A DNA stretch of 64,000 bases from Pseudooceanicola pacificus (GTDB lineage: Bacteria; Pseudomonadota; Alphaproteobacteria; Rhodobacterales; Rhodobacteraceae), in assembly GCF_009789075.1 (NCBI RefSeq), contig NZ_WNXQ01000001.1, positions 434,001 through 498,000 on the forward strand. The letters run 5' to 3'. Shown piece after piece: positions 44,123 to 54,139 of the stretch. The notes under the pieces were generated by a model. The model was not told the origin of the DNA. It searched no databases and worked only from the letters and a program-made list of their open reading frames with translations. Positions within the stretch are counted from its first letter, which is position 1, and every line of letters begins with the position of its first letter. The position numbers and the translations under genes were made by a program.

Positions 44123-45211
44123 ATGACACTTGAACTGAAGGGAGTGTCCAAGGTGGTTGCGGGCCAGACCCATATCCACCCGACCGACCTGGTGCTGGAA
44201 AAGGGCACGATGAACGTGCTTCTGGGGCCGACTCTGGCGGGCAAGACCTCGCTGATGCGGCTGATGGCCGGTCTGGATGCCCCTGCCGAGGGGCGGATCT
44301 TCTGGGACGGGCAGGATGTGACCGGCATGCGCGTGCAGGATCGCAAGGTCGCGATGGTCTACCAGCAGTTCATCAACTACCCCTCGATGAGCGTGTTCGA
44401 CAACATCGCCTCGCCCCTGCGGCTGATGGGCGTGGACCGGGCCGAGATCGACCGCCGCGTGCACGAGACGGCGGATCTGATGAAGCTGGGCCCGATGCTG
44501 GGACGCAAGCCGCTGGAACTGTCGGGCGGCCAGCAGCAGCGTTGCGCGCTGGCGCGGGCGCTGGTCAAGAATGCCGGGCTGGTGCTGCTGGACGAACCGC
44601 TGGCAAACCTCGACTACAAGCTGCGCGAAGAGCTGCGGATCGAGATCCCGCGCATCTTCGAAGCCTCGGGCGCGATCTTTGTCTATGCCACCACCGAACC
44701 GGAAGAGGCGCTGCTGCTCGGCGGCAATACCGCCGCCCTGTGGGAGGGCCGCGTGACCCAGTTCGGCCCCACGCCCGAGGTCTATCGCCGCCCGGTCGAC
44801 GCCACCACGGCGCGCGTCTTTTCGGATCCGCCGATGAATTTCATGCAGGTGTCCAAGACCGGAACGAAACTGATGTTCGGCAAGGGCCAGTCGACCACCG
44901 CAACCGGCCGCCTGGCCGAGCTGCCGGATGGACGCTACACCGCCGGGTTCCGCCCCAATCACCTTGAGATCGCACAGCACACCGGGGATGCGATGCGCTT
45001 TACCGCGCGGCTGGACGTGACCGAGCTGACGGGCTCGGAAACCTTCGTTCACCTCACGCATCACGGCGAACGCTGGGTCGGGCTGGTGCACGGGGTGCAC
45101 GACCTCGCGCTTGGTGCCGATCTGACCGTCTGGCTGGATCCGCGCCATGTCTACATCTTTGCCGAGGACGGCGCGCTGATCGCCCCCGCGGCCTATGCGC
45201 TGGCAGCCTGA
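44123..45211 (+). CDS. glpS: Glycerol ABC transporter ATPase GlpS
   Basis: The 362-residue CUT1-type ATPase corresponds to GlpS of the Rhizobium leguminosarum glpSTPQUV glycerol importer. Walker A is GPTLAGKT (35-42), without the usual third glycine. The signature LSGGQQQR (133-140) and Walker B LVLLDEP (from 153) are canonical. The H-loop histidine is replaced by Thr191 in VYATTEPEE. A C-terminal TOBE-type regulatory domain follows from about 240. It follows glpD by 13 bases and precedes glpT by 12. Together with GlpT it likely forms a heterodimer with one intact ATP site. Confidence 0.93.
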   Translation: MTLELKGVSKVVAGQTHIHPTDLVLEKGTMNVLLGPTLAGKTSLMRLMAGLDAPAEGRIFWDGQDVTGMRVQDRKVAMVYQQFINYPSMSVFDNIASPLRLMGVDRAEIDRRVHETADLMKLGPMLGRKPLELSGGQQQRCALARALVKNAGLVLLDEPLANLDYKLREELRIEIPRIFEASGAIFVYATTEPEEALLLGGNTAALWEGRVTQFGPTPEVYRRPVDATTARVFSDPPMNFMQVSKTGTKLMFGKGQSTTATGRLAELPDGRYTAGFRPNHLEIAQHTGDAMRFTARLDVTELTGSETFVHLTHHGERWVGLVHGVHDLALGADLTVWLDPRHVYIFAEDGALIAPAAYALAA

Positions 45212-45223
45212 GGAGGACCGGGG

Positions 45224-46297
45224 ATGGCACGTATCACGCTCGACAATCTCGCCCATTCCTACATGGCGAAACCGGGGTCGGAAGACGACTATGCCCTGAA
45301 AGAGCTGAACCACGTCTGGGAGGACGGCGCGGCCTATGCCCTGCTCGGCGCCTCGGGCTGCGGGAAATCGACCCTGCTCAACATCATTTCGGGCCTGTTG
45401 CAGCCCTCGCAGGGGCGCATCCTGTTCGACGACCGCGACGTGACCCATGCGGCCACGGCCGAGCGCAACATTGCCCAGGTGTTCCAGTTCCCGGTCGTCT
45501 ACGACACGATGACCGTGCGCGACAACCTGGCCTTCCCCCTGCGCAACCGGGGGGCCAAGGCAGAGTATGTGGCGCAGCGGGTGAACGAAATCGCCCGCAT
45601 GATCGGCATGGAGGAGATGCTGAACCGCAAGGCGCGCGGCCTGACTGCCGATGCCAAGCAAAAGATCAGCCTGGGCCGCGGCATGGTGCGCGAGGACGTC
45701 AGCGCGCTGCTCTTCGACGAGCCGCTGACCGTGATCGACCCGCATATGAAATGGGAGCTGCGGACCCAGCTCAAGGGCCTGCACAACCAGTTCGGCCACA
45801 CGATGATCTATGTCACCCACGACCAGACCGAGGCGCTGACCTTTGCCGACAAGGTGGTGGTGATGCATGACGGCCGCGTGGTGCAGATCGGCACGCCCGA
45901 AGAGCTGTTCGAGACGCCCGAACATACCTTCGTCGGCTATTTCATCGGCTCGCCCGGCATGAATGTCATCCCCGCGCGGATCGAGGGCAACCGGGCCTAT
46001 GTGAACGGCGCCTTTGTCGAGCTGGCCCAGGGCTATGGCGCGCTGGAGGGCAAGGTCGAGATCGGCGTGCGCCCGGAATATGCCCGCCTGAGCCAGACCG
46101 AGGGCCTGCCGGTGAACATCCGCCGGATCGAGGACGTGGGCCGCCACAAGATCGTGCGCGCGGATTTCTTCGGGACCGACATCAACATCATCGCGGGCGA
46201 AGACGACCGCATCAGCGCCGACATGAACCGCGTCAGCTTCGACGCCGCGCATGTGAACGTCTATGCCGACGACTGGCGCGTGAAGGGGGCCGCGTGA
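45224..46297 (+). CDS. glpT: Glycerol ABC transporter ATPase GlpT
   Basis: The 357-residue partner ATPase has canonical Walker A GASGCGKS (42-49), Walker B ALLFDEP (from 161) and H-loop histidine His199 in VTHDQTEA, but the signature is degenerate: LTADAKQK (140-147) replaces LSGGQxQR. That is the mirror image of GlpS. A TOBE-type C-terminus follows. This GlpT is unrelated to the E. coli glycerol-3-phosphate antiporter of the same name. TGAGGAGG precedes the ATG; the TGA overlaps the glpP ATG. Confidence 0.93.
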   Translation: MARITLDNLAHSYMAKPGSEDDYALKELNHVWEDGAAYALLGASGCGKSTLLNIISGLLQPSQGRILFDDRDVTHAATAERNIAQVFQFPVVYDTMTVRDNLAFPLRNRGAKAEYVAQRVNEIARMIGMEEMLNRKARGLTADAKQKISLGRGMVREDVSALLFDEPLTVIDPHMKWELRTQLKGLHNQFGHTMIYVTHDQTEALTFADKVVVMHDGRVVQIGTPEELFETPEHTFVGYFIGSPGMNVIPARIEGNRAYVNGAFVELAQGYGALEGKVEIGVRPEYARLSQTEGLPVNIRRIEDVGRHKIVRADFFGTDINIIAGEDDRISADMNRVSFDAAHVNVYADDWRVKGAA

Positions 46298-47166
46298 TGG
46301 AAAAGACAGTCAACCACAAGGCTTGGTTCCTTGTCCTGCCGGTGATGGTCCTTGTCTCCTTTTCCGCCGTCATCCCGCTGATGACCGTGGTGAACTATTC
46401 CGTGCAGGACACCTTCGGGAACAACCAGTTCTTCTGGGCCGGGCTCGAATGGTTCCAGGAGATGCTGGCGGAAGAGCGGATGTGGAACGCGCTTGGCCGT
46501 CAGATCCTGTTTTCGGCGATCATCCTGGCGATCGAGGTCCCGCTGGGCATCTTCGTCGCGCTGAACATGCCCAAATCGGGCTTCTGGTCCAGCTTCTGCC
46601 TTGTGCTGATGTCGCTGCCGCTGCTGATCCCGTGGAACGTGGTCGGCACGATCTGGCAGATCTTCGGCCGGGTGGATATCGGCCTGCTGGGCTATACGCT
46701 CGAATCCATCGGGATCGACTACAACTACACGCAGGACACCTTTGCCGCCTGGGTCACCATCGTGGTGATGGATGTCTGGCACTGGACTTCGCTGGTGGCG
46801 CTGCTGGCCTTTGCCGGGCTGAAATCCATCCCCGATGCCTATTACCAGGCCGCCAAGATCGACCAGGCCAGCCGGTGGAAGGTCTTTCGCTACATCGAGC
46901 TGCCCAAGATGGCCGGCGTGCTGATGATCGCGATCCTGCTGCGGTTCATGGACAGTTTCATGATCTATACCGAGCCCTTCGTGGTCACCGGGGGCGGGCC
47001 GGGCAATGCCACCACGATGCTGTCCATCGACCTGGTCAAGATGGCGCTCGGCCAGTTCGACCTGGGCCCGGCGGCGGCGTTCTCGATCATGTATTTTCTC
47101 GTGATCCTGCTGATTTCCTGGGTGTTCTACACCGTGATGACCAACCTCGACCGGCGGGAGGGGTAA
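46297..47166 (+). CDS. glpP: Glycerol ABC transporter permease GlpP
   Basis: The 289-residue MalF-like permease has six membrane segments and the binding-protein-dependent permease EAA-type loop (YYQAAKIDQASRWKVFRYIELPKM, near residue 185) that docks on the ATPases. ATG 46297 shares its A with the glpT stop; a GTG one codon earlier is an alternative. It is separated from glpQ by a 175-base gap that contains a palindromic repeat, unusual inside an operon. Confidence 0.93.
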   Translation: MEKTVNHKAWFLVLPVMVLVSFSAVIPLMTVVNYSVQDTFGNNQFFWAGLEWFQEMLAEERMWNALGRQILFSAIILAIEVPLGIFVALNMPKSGFWSSFCLVLMSLPLLIPWNVVGTIWQIFGRVDIGLLGYTLESIGIDYNYTQDTFAAWVTIVVMDVWHWTSLVALLAFAGLKSIPDAYYQAAKIDQASRWKVFRYIELPKMAGVLMIAILLRFMDSFMIYTEPFVVTGGGPGNATTMLSIDLVKMALGQFDLGPAAAFSIMYFLVILLISWVFYTVMTNLDRREG

Positions 47167-47210
47167 GGATGCGGAGCATGGTTTCCACAGGCGCGACGTT
47201 GCCCCCCTTC

Positions 47211-47294
47211 ACCGTCATCCTCGGGCTCGACCCGAGGACCCCGGGCCGAGGCGCGACGCCGGGAGGTCCGCGGGTCGTGCCCGGGGATGACCGT
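47211..47294. repeat. Palindromic intergenic repeat in the glpP-glpQ gap
   Basis: The 84-bp element has near-inverted ends (GTCATCC ... GGATGAC) and an internal perfect hairpin TCCTCGGG - 5 bases - CCCGAGGA at 47218-47238. A closely similar sequence family is common between genes in many alphaproteobacteria. It splits the glp operon after glpP. Confidence 0.7.
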
Positions 47295-47341
47295 ACCCCG
47301 CTCGACCGCTGCGCCAACGTCACCACCACAGGAGCGCCCCG

Positions 47342-48187
47342 ATGACCGACGCCACCATCGCTCACGCCCCCTCAAGGTCGCGGGTCCGCGTGAACTCCAG
47401 CGCCATCGTGATGACGCTTTACCTGCTGTTCCTGCTGGTGCCGATCTACTGGCTCGTGAACATGAGCCTGAAGACCAATACCGAAATCCTCAGCACCTTT
47501 TCCCTGATCCCGCAGAACCCGACGCTGGACAATTACCGCACCATCCTGACGGACCCGGCGTGGTACATGGGCTATGTCAATTCGCTGATCTACGTGGTGA
47601 TGAATACGGCGATCTCGCTGACCGTCGCGCTGCCCGCCGCCTACGCCTTTTCGCGCTATCATTTCCTGGGCGACAAGCATCTGTTCTTCTGGCTGCTGAC
47701 CAACCGGATGGCGCCGCCCGCGGTCTTTGCGCTGCCGTTCTTCCAGCTCTATTCCTCGGTCGGGCTGTTTGACACGCATATCGCGGTGGCGCTGGCGCAT
47801 TGCCTGTTCAACGTGCCGCTGGCGGTCTGGATCCTCGAAGGGTTCATGCGCGGCGTGCCCAAGGAAATCGACGAGACGGCCTATATCGACGGCTATTCCT
47901 TCCCGCGCTTCTTCGTGCGGATCTTCATGCCGCTGATTGCCAGCGGGATCGGGGTGGCCGCGTTCTTCTGCTTCATGTTCTCATGGGTCGAACTGCTGTT
48001 GTCGCGGACGCTGACCACGGTGGATGCCAAGCCGATCTCGGCCATCATGACCCGCACGCAGGGCGCGGCCGGGGTCGACTGGGGCGTGCTGGCGGCGGCC
48101 GGCGTGCTGACCATCGTGCCCGGCGCGCTCGTGATCTGGTTCGTGCGGAACTACATCGCCAAGGGCTTTGCCCTGGGGAGGGTGTGA
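47342..48187 (+). CDS. glpQ: Glycerol ABC transporter permease GlpQ
   Basis: The 281-residue MalG-like permease has six membrane segments and an EAA-type loop (VPKEIDETAYIDGYSFPRFF, near residue 165). CAGGAGC precedes the ATG. It pairs with GlpP as the membrane pore. This GlpQ is not the glycerophosphodiesterase of E. coli. Confidence 0.93.
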   Translation: MTDATIAHAPSRSRVRVNSSAIVMTLYLLFLLVPIYWLVNMSLKTNTEILSTFSLIPQNPTLDNYRTILTDPAWYMGYVNSLIYVVMNTAISLTVALPAAYAFSRYHFLGDKHLFFWLLTNRMAPPAVFALPFFQLYSSVGLFDTHIAVALAHCLFNVPLAVWILEGFMRGVPKEIDETAYIDGYSFPRFFVRIFMPLIASGIGVAAFFCFMFSWVELLLSRTLTTVDAKPISAIMTRTQGAAGVDWGVLAAAGVLTIVPGALVIWFVRNYIAKGFALGRV

Positions 48188-48228
48188 TGGCGCCACCTGC
48201 TATCCATCTGAGCCCGACAGTTGCCGCA

Positions 48229-48377
48229 GGCGCAAGCCGGGCAGCGCCCGACCTGGGGGGCGCGGTCGAAACGCCGGTGCCGCGCATGCGCCCGAAAGCT
48301 TTCACGTCGATCCGGCGGCGGATGACATCGCCAAAAGCGCCCTCCGGGGGGAGGTCGGGCGCTGCCCGGCTTGCGCC
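48229..48377. repeat. MITE-like element with 26-bp perfect inverted repeats (glpQ-glpU gap)
   Basis: Perfect 26-bp inverted arms at 48229-48254 and 48352-48377 flank 97 bases with no coding potential. The arms contain GCGCAAGCCGGGCAGC. The element takes up most of the 228-base gap between glpQ and glpU. No target-site duplication is clear. Confidence 0.7.
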
Positions 48378-48415
48378 GGGCCGGGTGCACCGCCCCAAGC
48401 AGAGGGAGATCTGAC

Positions 48416-48688
48416 ATGGCATGGATGGCTTGGACCTGGCCGACCGCGATCTTTTTCATGGTCATCGCCACGCTGCTGATCACCTTCACCGTGCTGGCGA
48501 TCCGCTATCCCGAAACCCCGCGCACCGGCGTGCTGGGGATCGAGACGACGCGGGGCGACCGGCTCTTCATCACGCTTCTCGGCTCGGCCTTCATCAACCT
48601 GGCCTGGCTCGGATTGGTCGGGGCGCATCAACCCTACGCCCTGATCGTATGCCTGATCTATGCCGCGGCGGTGTTCCGCTGGGTGTAG
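48416..48688 (+). CDS. glpU: DUF2160 small membrane protein GlpU
   Basis: The 90-residue protein has two membrane segments (about residues 6-26 and 60-85) around a polar loop (RYPETPRTGVLGIETTRGDR). Length, position and the start MAWMAWTWPTAIFF match the DUF2160 protein called GlpU in the rhizobial glycerol transporter operon, where its role is not defined. ATG 48416 follows GAGGGAG; the frame is open upstream into the inverted repeat. Confidence 0.9.
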   Translation: MAWMAWTWPTAIFFMVIATLLITFTVLAIRYPETPRTGVLGIETTRGDRLFITLLGSAFINLAWLGLVGAHQPYALIVCLIYAAAVFRWV

Positions 48689-48758
48689 CTGAAGGAAAAC
48701 GGTTGGTCCCCAAGGGGCGGGACCGGCTGCAAGACATCTGTCACATGGGAGGAACAGA

Positions 48759-50468
<1,710 letters not shown>

Positions 50469-50477
50469 TGCCTGCAT

Positions 50478-50505
50478 CGGGCCGGGGCCTTGCGGTTCCG
50501 GCCCG
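50478..50505 (+). other. Hairpin after glpV
   Basis: An 8-bp perfect stem (CGGGCCGG / CCGGCCCG, 12-base loop) lies 10 bases past the glpV stop. It may protect the glpV mRNA 3' end or reduce read-through into glpK. Confidence 0.45.
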
Positions 50506-50529
50506 TTCGCTGCAATCCTGAAACCTCGA

Positions 50530-50556
50530 CCGGCCCGGGCCCAGCGTCCGGGCCGG
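50530..50556 (+). other. Second hairpin in the glpV-glpK gap
   Basis: A 9-bp perfect stem (CCGGCCCGG / CCGGGCCGG, 9-base loop) lies 22 bases before the glpK start. Its arm shares GGCCGG-type sequence with the hairpin upstream, so the two could also pair with each other. Confidence 0.45.
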
Positions 50557-50578
50557 CCTGCGACAAGGGGAGGTGTCC

Positions 50579-52063
50579 GTGGGCCATATTCTTGCGATCG
50601 ACCAGGGAACGACGTCCAGCCGGGCCATCCTGTTCGACGGCCAGATGAAGATCGCAGCCGTCGCGCAGCAGGAGTTCACCCAGCACTACCCCGCCTCGGG
50701 CTGGGTAGAGCATGACTGCTCCGACCTCTGGACCACCACCGCCGCGACCTGCCGTCAGGTGATGGAAAAGGCCGGGCTGCGCGCCGCCGACATCGCCGCC
50801 ATCGGCATCACCAATCAGCGCGAAACCACCGTGATCTGGGACCGCAAGACCGGCGAGCCGCTGCACAACGCCATCGTCTGGCAGGACCGCCGCACCTCGG
50901 ACCTGTGCCGCCGCCTGCGCGACGAGGGGCACGAACCCGCCGTGACCGAACGCACCGGCCTGCTGCTCGACCCGTATTTTTCGGCCACCAAGGCCGCCTG
51001 GGTGCTCGACCATGTCGACGGCGCCCGCGCCCGGGCCGAGGCCGGCGAGCTGGCCTTTGGCACCGTTGACAGCTGGCTGATCTGGAAACTCACCTCGGGC
51101 CGTGTGCATGTCACCGATGCGACCAATGCCGCCCGCACCATGCTTTACGACATCCGCAAGGGCGCCTGGTCGCCCGAGATGTGCGAACTGATCCGCGTGC
51201 CCATGTCGATGCTGCCCGAGGTGCGCGACTGCGCCAGCGATTTCGGCATGGCCCGGGGCGATCTCTTCGGGGCCGAGATCCCGATCCTGGGCGTCGCGGG
51301 CGACCAGCAGGCCGCCACCATCGGCCAGGCCTGTTTCCGGCCCGGGATGATGAAATCCACCTATGGCACCGGGTGTTTCGCCCTGCTGAACACCGGCGAC
51401 AATGCCGTCGTCTCGACCAATCGCCTGCTGACCACCATCGCCTATCAGATGGACGGCAAGCCGACCTATGCGCTCGAAGGGTCGATCTTCGTCGCCGGGG
51501 CCGTGGTGCAATGGCTGCGCGACGGGCTGAAGCTGATCCGCGAGGCGGGCGAGACCCAGCCCCTGGCGGCCAAGGCCGACCCGGCGCAGAACGTGGTGCT
51601 TGTGCCCGCCTTCACCGGGCTGGGCGCGCCGCACTGGAATGCCGACTGCCGCGGCGCCGTCTTCGGCCTGACCCGCAACACCGGCCCCGCCGACATGGCA
51701 CGCGCCGCGCTGGAAAGCGTCGGCTACCAGACCCGCGACCTGCTGGAAGCGATGCAGCAAGACTGGGGTGCCAAGGGCGAAACCGCCCTGCGCGTCGACG
51801 GCGGGATGAGCGCGTCGGACTGGGCGATGCAGTTCGTCGCCGACATCACCGGCGCGCAGGTCGACCGGCCCGAGGTGCTGGAGACAACGGCCATGGGCGC
51901 CGCCTGGCTTGCCGGGCAACGCGCCGGGATTTACCCGGACATGGAGGCCTTTGGCGCCGGGTGGGCCCTGGAACGCAGTTTCCAGCCCGCGATGGAGCGT
52001 GACACGCGCGAGGCCAAATATGCCGGGTGGAAACGCGCCGTGGCCGCAGCGCAGATGTTTTAG
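50579..52063 (+). CDS. glpK: Glycerol kinase
   Basis: Phosphorylates glycerol to glycerol-3-phosphate for GlpD. The 494-residue FGGY-family protein starts [18 protein letters not shown] and has [26 protein letters not shown] and [19 protein letters not shown]. Start GTG 50579 lies five bases after AAGGGGAGG; GTG 50573 is also in frame but overlaps that site. It ends the glp operon and overlaps the convergent permease stop by 4 bases. Confidence 0.97.
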   Translation: MGHILAIDQGTTSSRAILFDGQMKIAAVAQQEFTQHYPASGWVEHDCSDLWTTTAATCRQVMEKAGLRAADIAAIGITNQRETTVIWDRKTGEPLHNAIVWQDRRTSDLCRRLRDEGHEPAVTERTGLLLDPYFSATKAAWVLDHVDGARARAEAGELAFGTVDSWLIWKLTSGRVHVTDATNAARTMLYDIRKGAWSPEMCELIRVPMSMLPEVRDCASDFGMARGDLFGAEIPILGVAGDQQAATIGQACFRPGMMKSTYGTGCFALLNTGDNAVVSTNRLLTTIAYQMDGKPTYALEGSIFVAGAVVQWLRDGLKLIREAGETQPLAAKADPAQNVVLVPAFTGLGAPHWNADCRGAVFGLTRNTGPADMARAALESVGYQTRDLLEAMQQDWGAKGETALRVDGGMSASDWAMQFVADITGAQVDRPEVLETTAMGAAWLAGQRAGIYPDMEAFGAGWALERSFQPAMERDTREAKYAGWKRAVAAAQMF

Positions 52064-52995
52064 CGGCTGCCCTTGCGGAACGGCTGCATCAGCGCCTGCG
52101 GCACCCGCGCGCGGCGCGACATGACCACCAGCGCCACGATGGACAGCAGGTAGGGCAGCATCAGGAACAGCTGGTAGGGTACCGCCTTGCCGAAGGATGT
52201 CTGAAGCCGCAGCTGGTAGGCGTCGAACAGCGCGAAAAGCACGGCACCGAGCAGCGCCCGCGACGGCCGCCAGGTCGAAAAGACCACCAGCGCGATGCAG
52301 ACCCAGCCCCGCCCCTGCACCATCGTCGGGAAGAAGCTGTTGAAGGCCGACATGGTCAGGAAGGCCCCGCCAAGCGCCATCAGCGCCGATCCCGCGATCA
52401 CCGCGCCATAGCGCAGCAGGATCGGGTCCAGCCCCTGCGCCTCGGCCGCGTGGGGATTCTCGCCGGTCATCCGCAGCGCCAGGCCCAGGGGGGTGCGCGC
52501 CAGCAGCCAGGCCAGCAGCACCGCCACCGCGATGGCCAGCCAGGTGGGCGCCGTCTGCGCGGCCAGGATCGGGCCAATACCGGGAATGCCCGCGCCCAGG
52601 CCGAGGGGGGCAAAGGCCTCGATCGTGGGCGGGGTGCCCTGCACCGGCACCGCCAGGCGGAAGATGTAGTAGCTGACAGACGACCCGAAGAGCGTGATGC
52701 CCAGCCCGGTCACATGCTGCGACAGGCCCAGCGTCACCGTCAGCACCGCGTGCAGCCAGCCAAAGACCGCCCCCGCCAGCGCCGCCATCAAAAGCCCGGT
52801 CCAGAGGTCGCCGCCGCTGTAGACCGTCAGCCAGCCCGCCATCGCGCCAAAGGTCATGATCCCCTCGATCCCAAGGTTCAGCACGCCGACCCGTTCGCAG
52901 AGCAGCGCGCCAAGCGTGCCGAAGATCAGCGGCGTCGCGATGCGCAGGACCGAGGCCCAGAGCCCGACGGTGAACAGGATGTCGAGCGCGCTCAT
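52060..52995 (-). CDS. BMP-linked ABC transporter permease 2 (nucleoside-type)
   Basis: The 311-residue permease belongs to the branched-chain/ribose-type permease superfamily, in the subgroup paired with BMP/PnrA binding proteins for nucleosides. Signs are the early [20 protein letters not shown] segment and the loop [34 protein letters not shown] (about residues 180-213). About eight to ten hydrophobic segments are present. ATG 52995 overlaps the stop of the other permease (ATGA). Convergent with glpK. Confidence 0.9.
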   Translation of the reverse strand: MSALDILFTVGLWASVLRIATPLIFGTLGALLCERVGVLNLGIEGIMTFGAMAGWLTVYSGGDLWTGLLMAALAGAVFGWLHAVLTVTLGLSQHVTGLGITLFGSSVSYYIFRLAVPVQGTPPTIEAFAPLGLGAGIPGIGPILAAQTAPTWLAIAVAVLLAWLLARTPLGLALRMTGENPHAAEAQGLDPILLRYGAVIAGSALMALGGAFLTMSAFNSFFPTMVQGRGWVCIALVVFSTWRPSRALLGAVLFALFDAYQLRLQTSFGKAVPYQLFLMLPYLLSIVALVVMSRRARVPQALMQPFRKGSR

Positions 52996-54035
52996 CGCCG
53001 GATCCTCCACTGCGCGAAGAAGAGCGCGACCAGCATCGCCAGCAGCGAAAGCGAGACGGTGACATCGGCGATGTAGCTCGGCACTTCCAGCGCGCGGCTC
53101 ATCCCGTCGGTGCCGACAAAGACCGCCGCGACGAACAGCGCCGCCGCCACCACACCCAGCGCGTTGAGGTTGGCCAGCATGGCCACCACGATGCCGGAAT
53201 AGCCGAACCCCGGCGAAAGGTCGGTCGTCAGGTAGCCGCGCACGCCCATCACCTCGATCGCGCCGGCAAGCCCGGCCAGCCCGCCCGACAGGCAGGCGAC
53301 CTTTACCAGCGTGCGCCCGAGCGGCACGCCGGCAAAGGCCGCCGCCTCGGGCGCGGCCCCGGCAGCGCGGGAACGCAGGCCGAAGACCGAGAACCGGTCC
53401 AGCGCCCAGACCGCCACCGCGCAGGCCAGCGCGATGAAAAGCCCGGTGTGCAGCCGCGACTTCGCCACCAGCTTGTCGAGCCTGGCATCGGCGGGCAGCG
53501 GCACCGATTTCGGCCAGCCAAAGGCCATCGGGTCGCGCAGGAAGCCCTCGACCGCGAGAGAGACGAAGAGCAGGACGATGAAATTCAGCAGCAGCGTGGT
53601 CACGACCTCGTCCACCCCGCTGCGCAGGCGCAGGATGACGGGGATCACCAGCAGCACGACCCCCGCCAGTGCGCCCGTCAGCATCAGCACCGGGATCAGC
53701 AGCGGCCAGGGCAGGTCGATCCCGCGCGCCGCCCAGACGGCGGCAAAGGCGCCGAGGTAGAATTGCCCCTCGGCCCCGATGTTCCAGACCCGCGCGCGAA
53801 AGGCGACGGCGGCGGCGAGGCCGGTCAGGATCAGCGGCGTGGTGCGGGTCAGCGTCTCGGTCAGCGCCAGGCGCGATCCGAAGGCCGAGCTGGCGATGCG
53901 CCCGAAGGCCTCGAAGACCGGCGCGCCGGACAGTGCGATCAGCCCGCCGGCCAGCAGCAGGGCCACGGCCACCGCGATCAGCGGCGCGCCGAGGGTCAGC
54001 CAGATCGGCGGCCGGGCGCGGCGTTCAAACTGCAC
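52992..54035 (-). CDS. BMP-linked ABC transporter permease 1
   Basis: The 347-residue permease is the partner of the preceding one. It has about ten hydrophobic segments and the subgroup segments LTRTTPLILTGLAAAVAFRARVWNIGAEGQF near residue 85 (described by its key residues) and RAAGAAPEAAAFAGVPL. GTG 54035 has GAGG nine bases upstream and begins just before the first membrane helix; the frame is open further upstream without a site. It follows the ATPase gene by 104 bases. Confidence 0.88.
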   Translation of the reverse strand: MQFERRARPPIWLTLGAPLIAVAVALLLAGGLIALSGAPVFEAFGRIASSAFGSRLALTETLTRTTPLILTGLAAAVAFRARVWNIGAEGQFYLGAFAAVWAARGIDLPWPLLIPVLMLTGALAGVVLLVIPVILRLRSGVDEVVTTLLLNFIVLLFVSLAVEGFLRDPMAFGWPKSVPLPADARLDKLVAKSRLHTGLFIALACAVAVWALDRFSVFGLRSRAAGAAPEAAAFAGVPLGRTLVKVACLSGGLAGLAGAIEVMGVRGYLTTDLSPGFGYSGIVVAMLANLNALGVVAAALFVAAVFVGTDGMSRALEVPSYIADVTVSLSLLAMLVALFFAQWRIRR

Positions 54036-54139
54036 GGGTCTTGCCTCGATCGCTCTGCGGTGCGCTGCGGGGTCCCGGCCGCGCGCCGGGACCTCTGGCC
54101 GCAAGCGTTTCGTCCCGATCGGCCGAAAGTCGCGTCGGT

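Noticed and set aside
43667-46252. An 861-codon minus-strand frame across glpD, glpS and glpT
   Set aside because: Antisense shadow of three recognised genes; no motif of its own.
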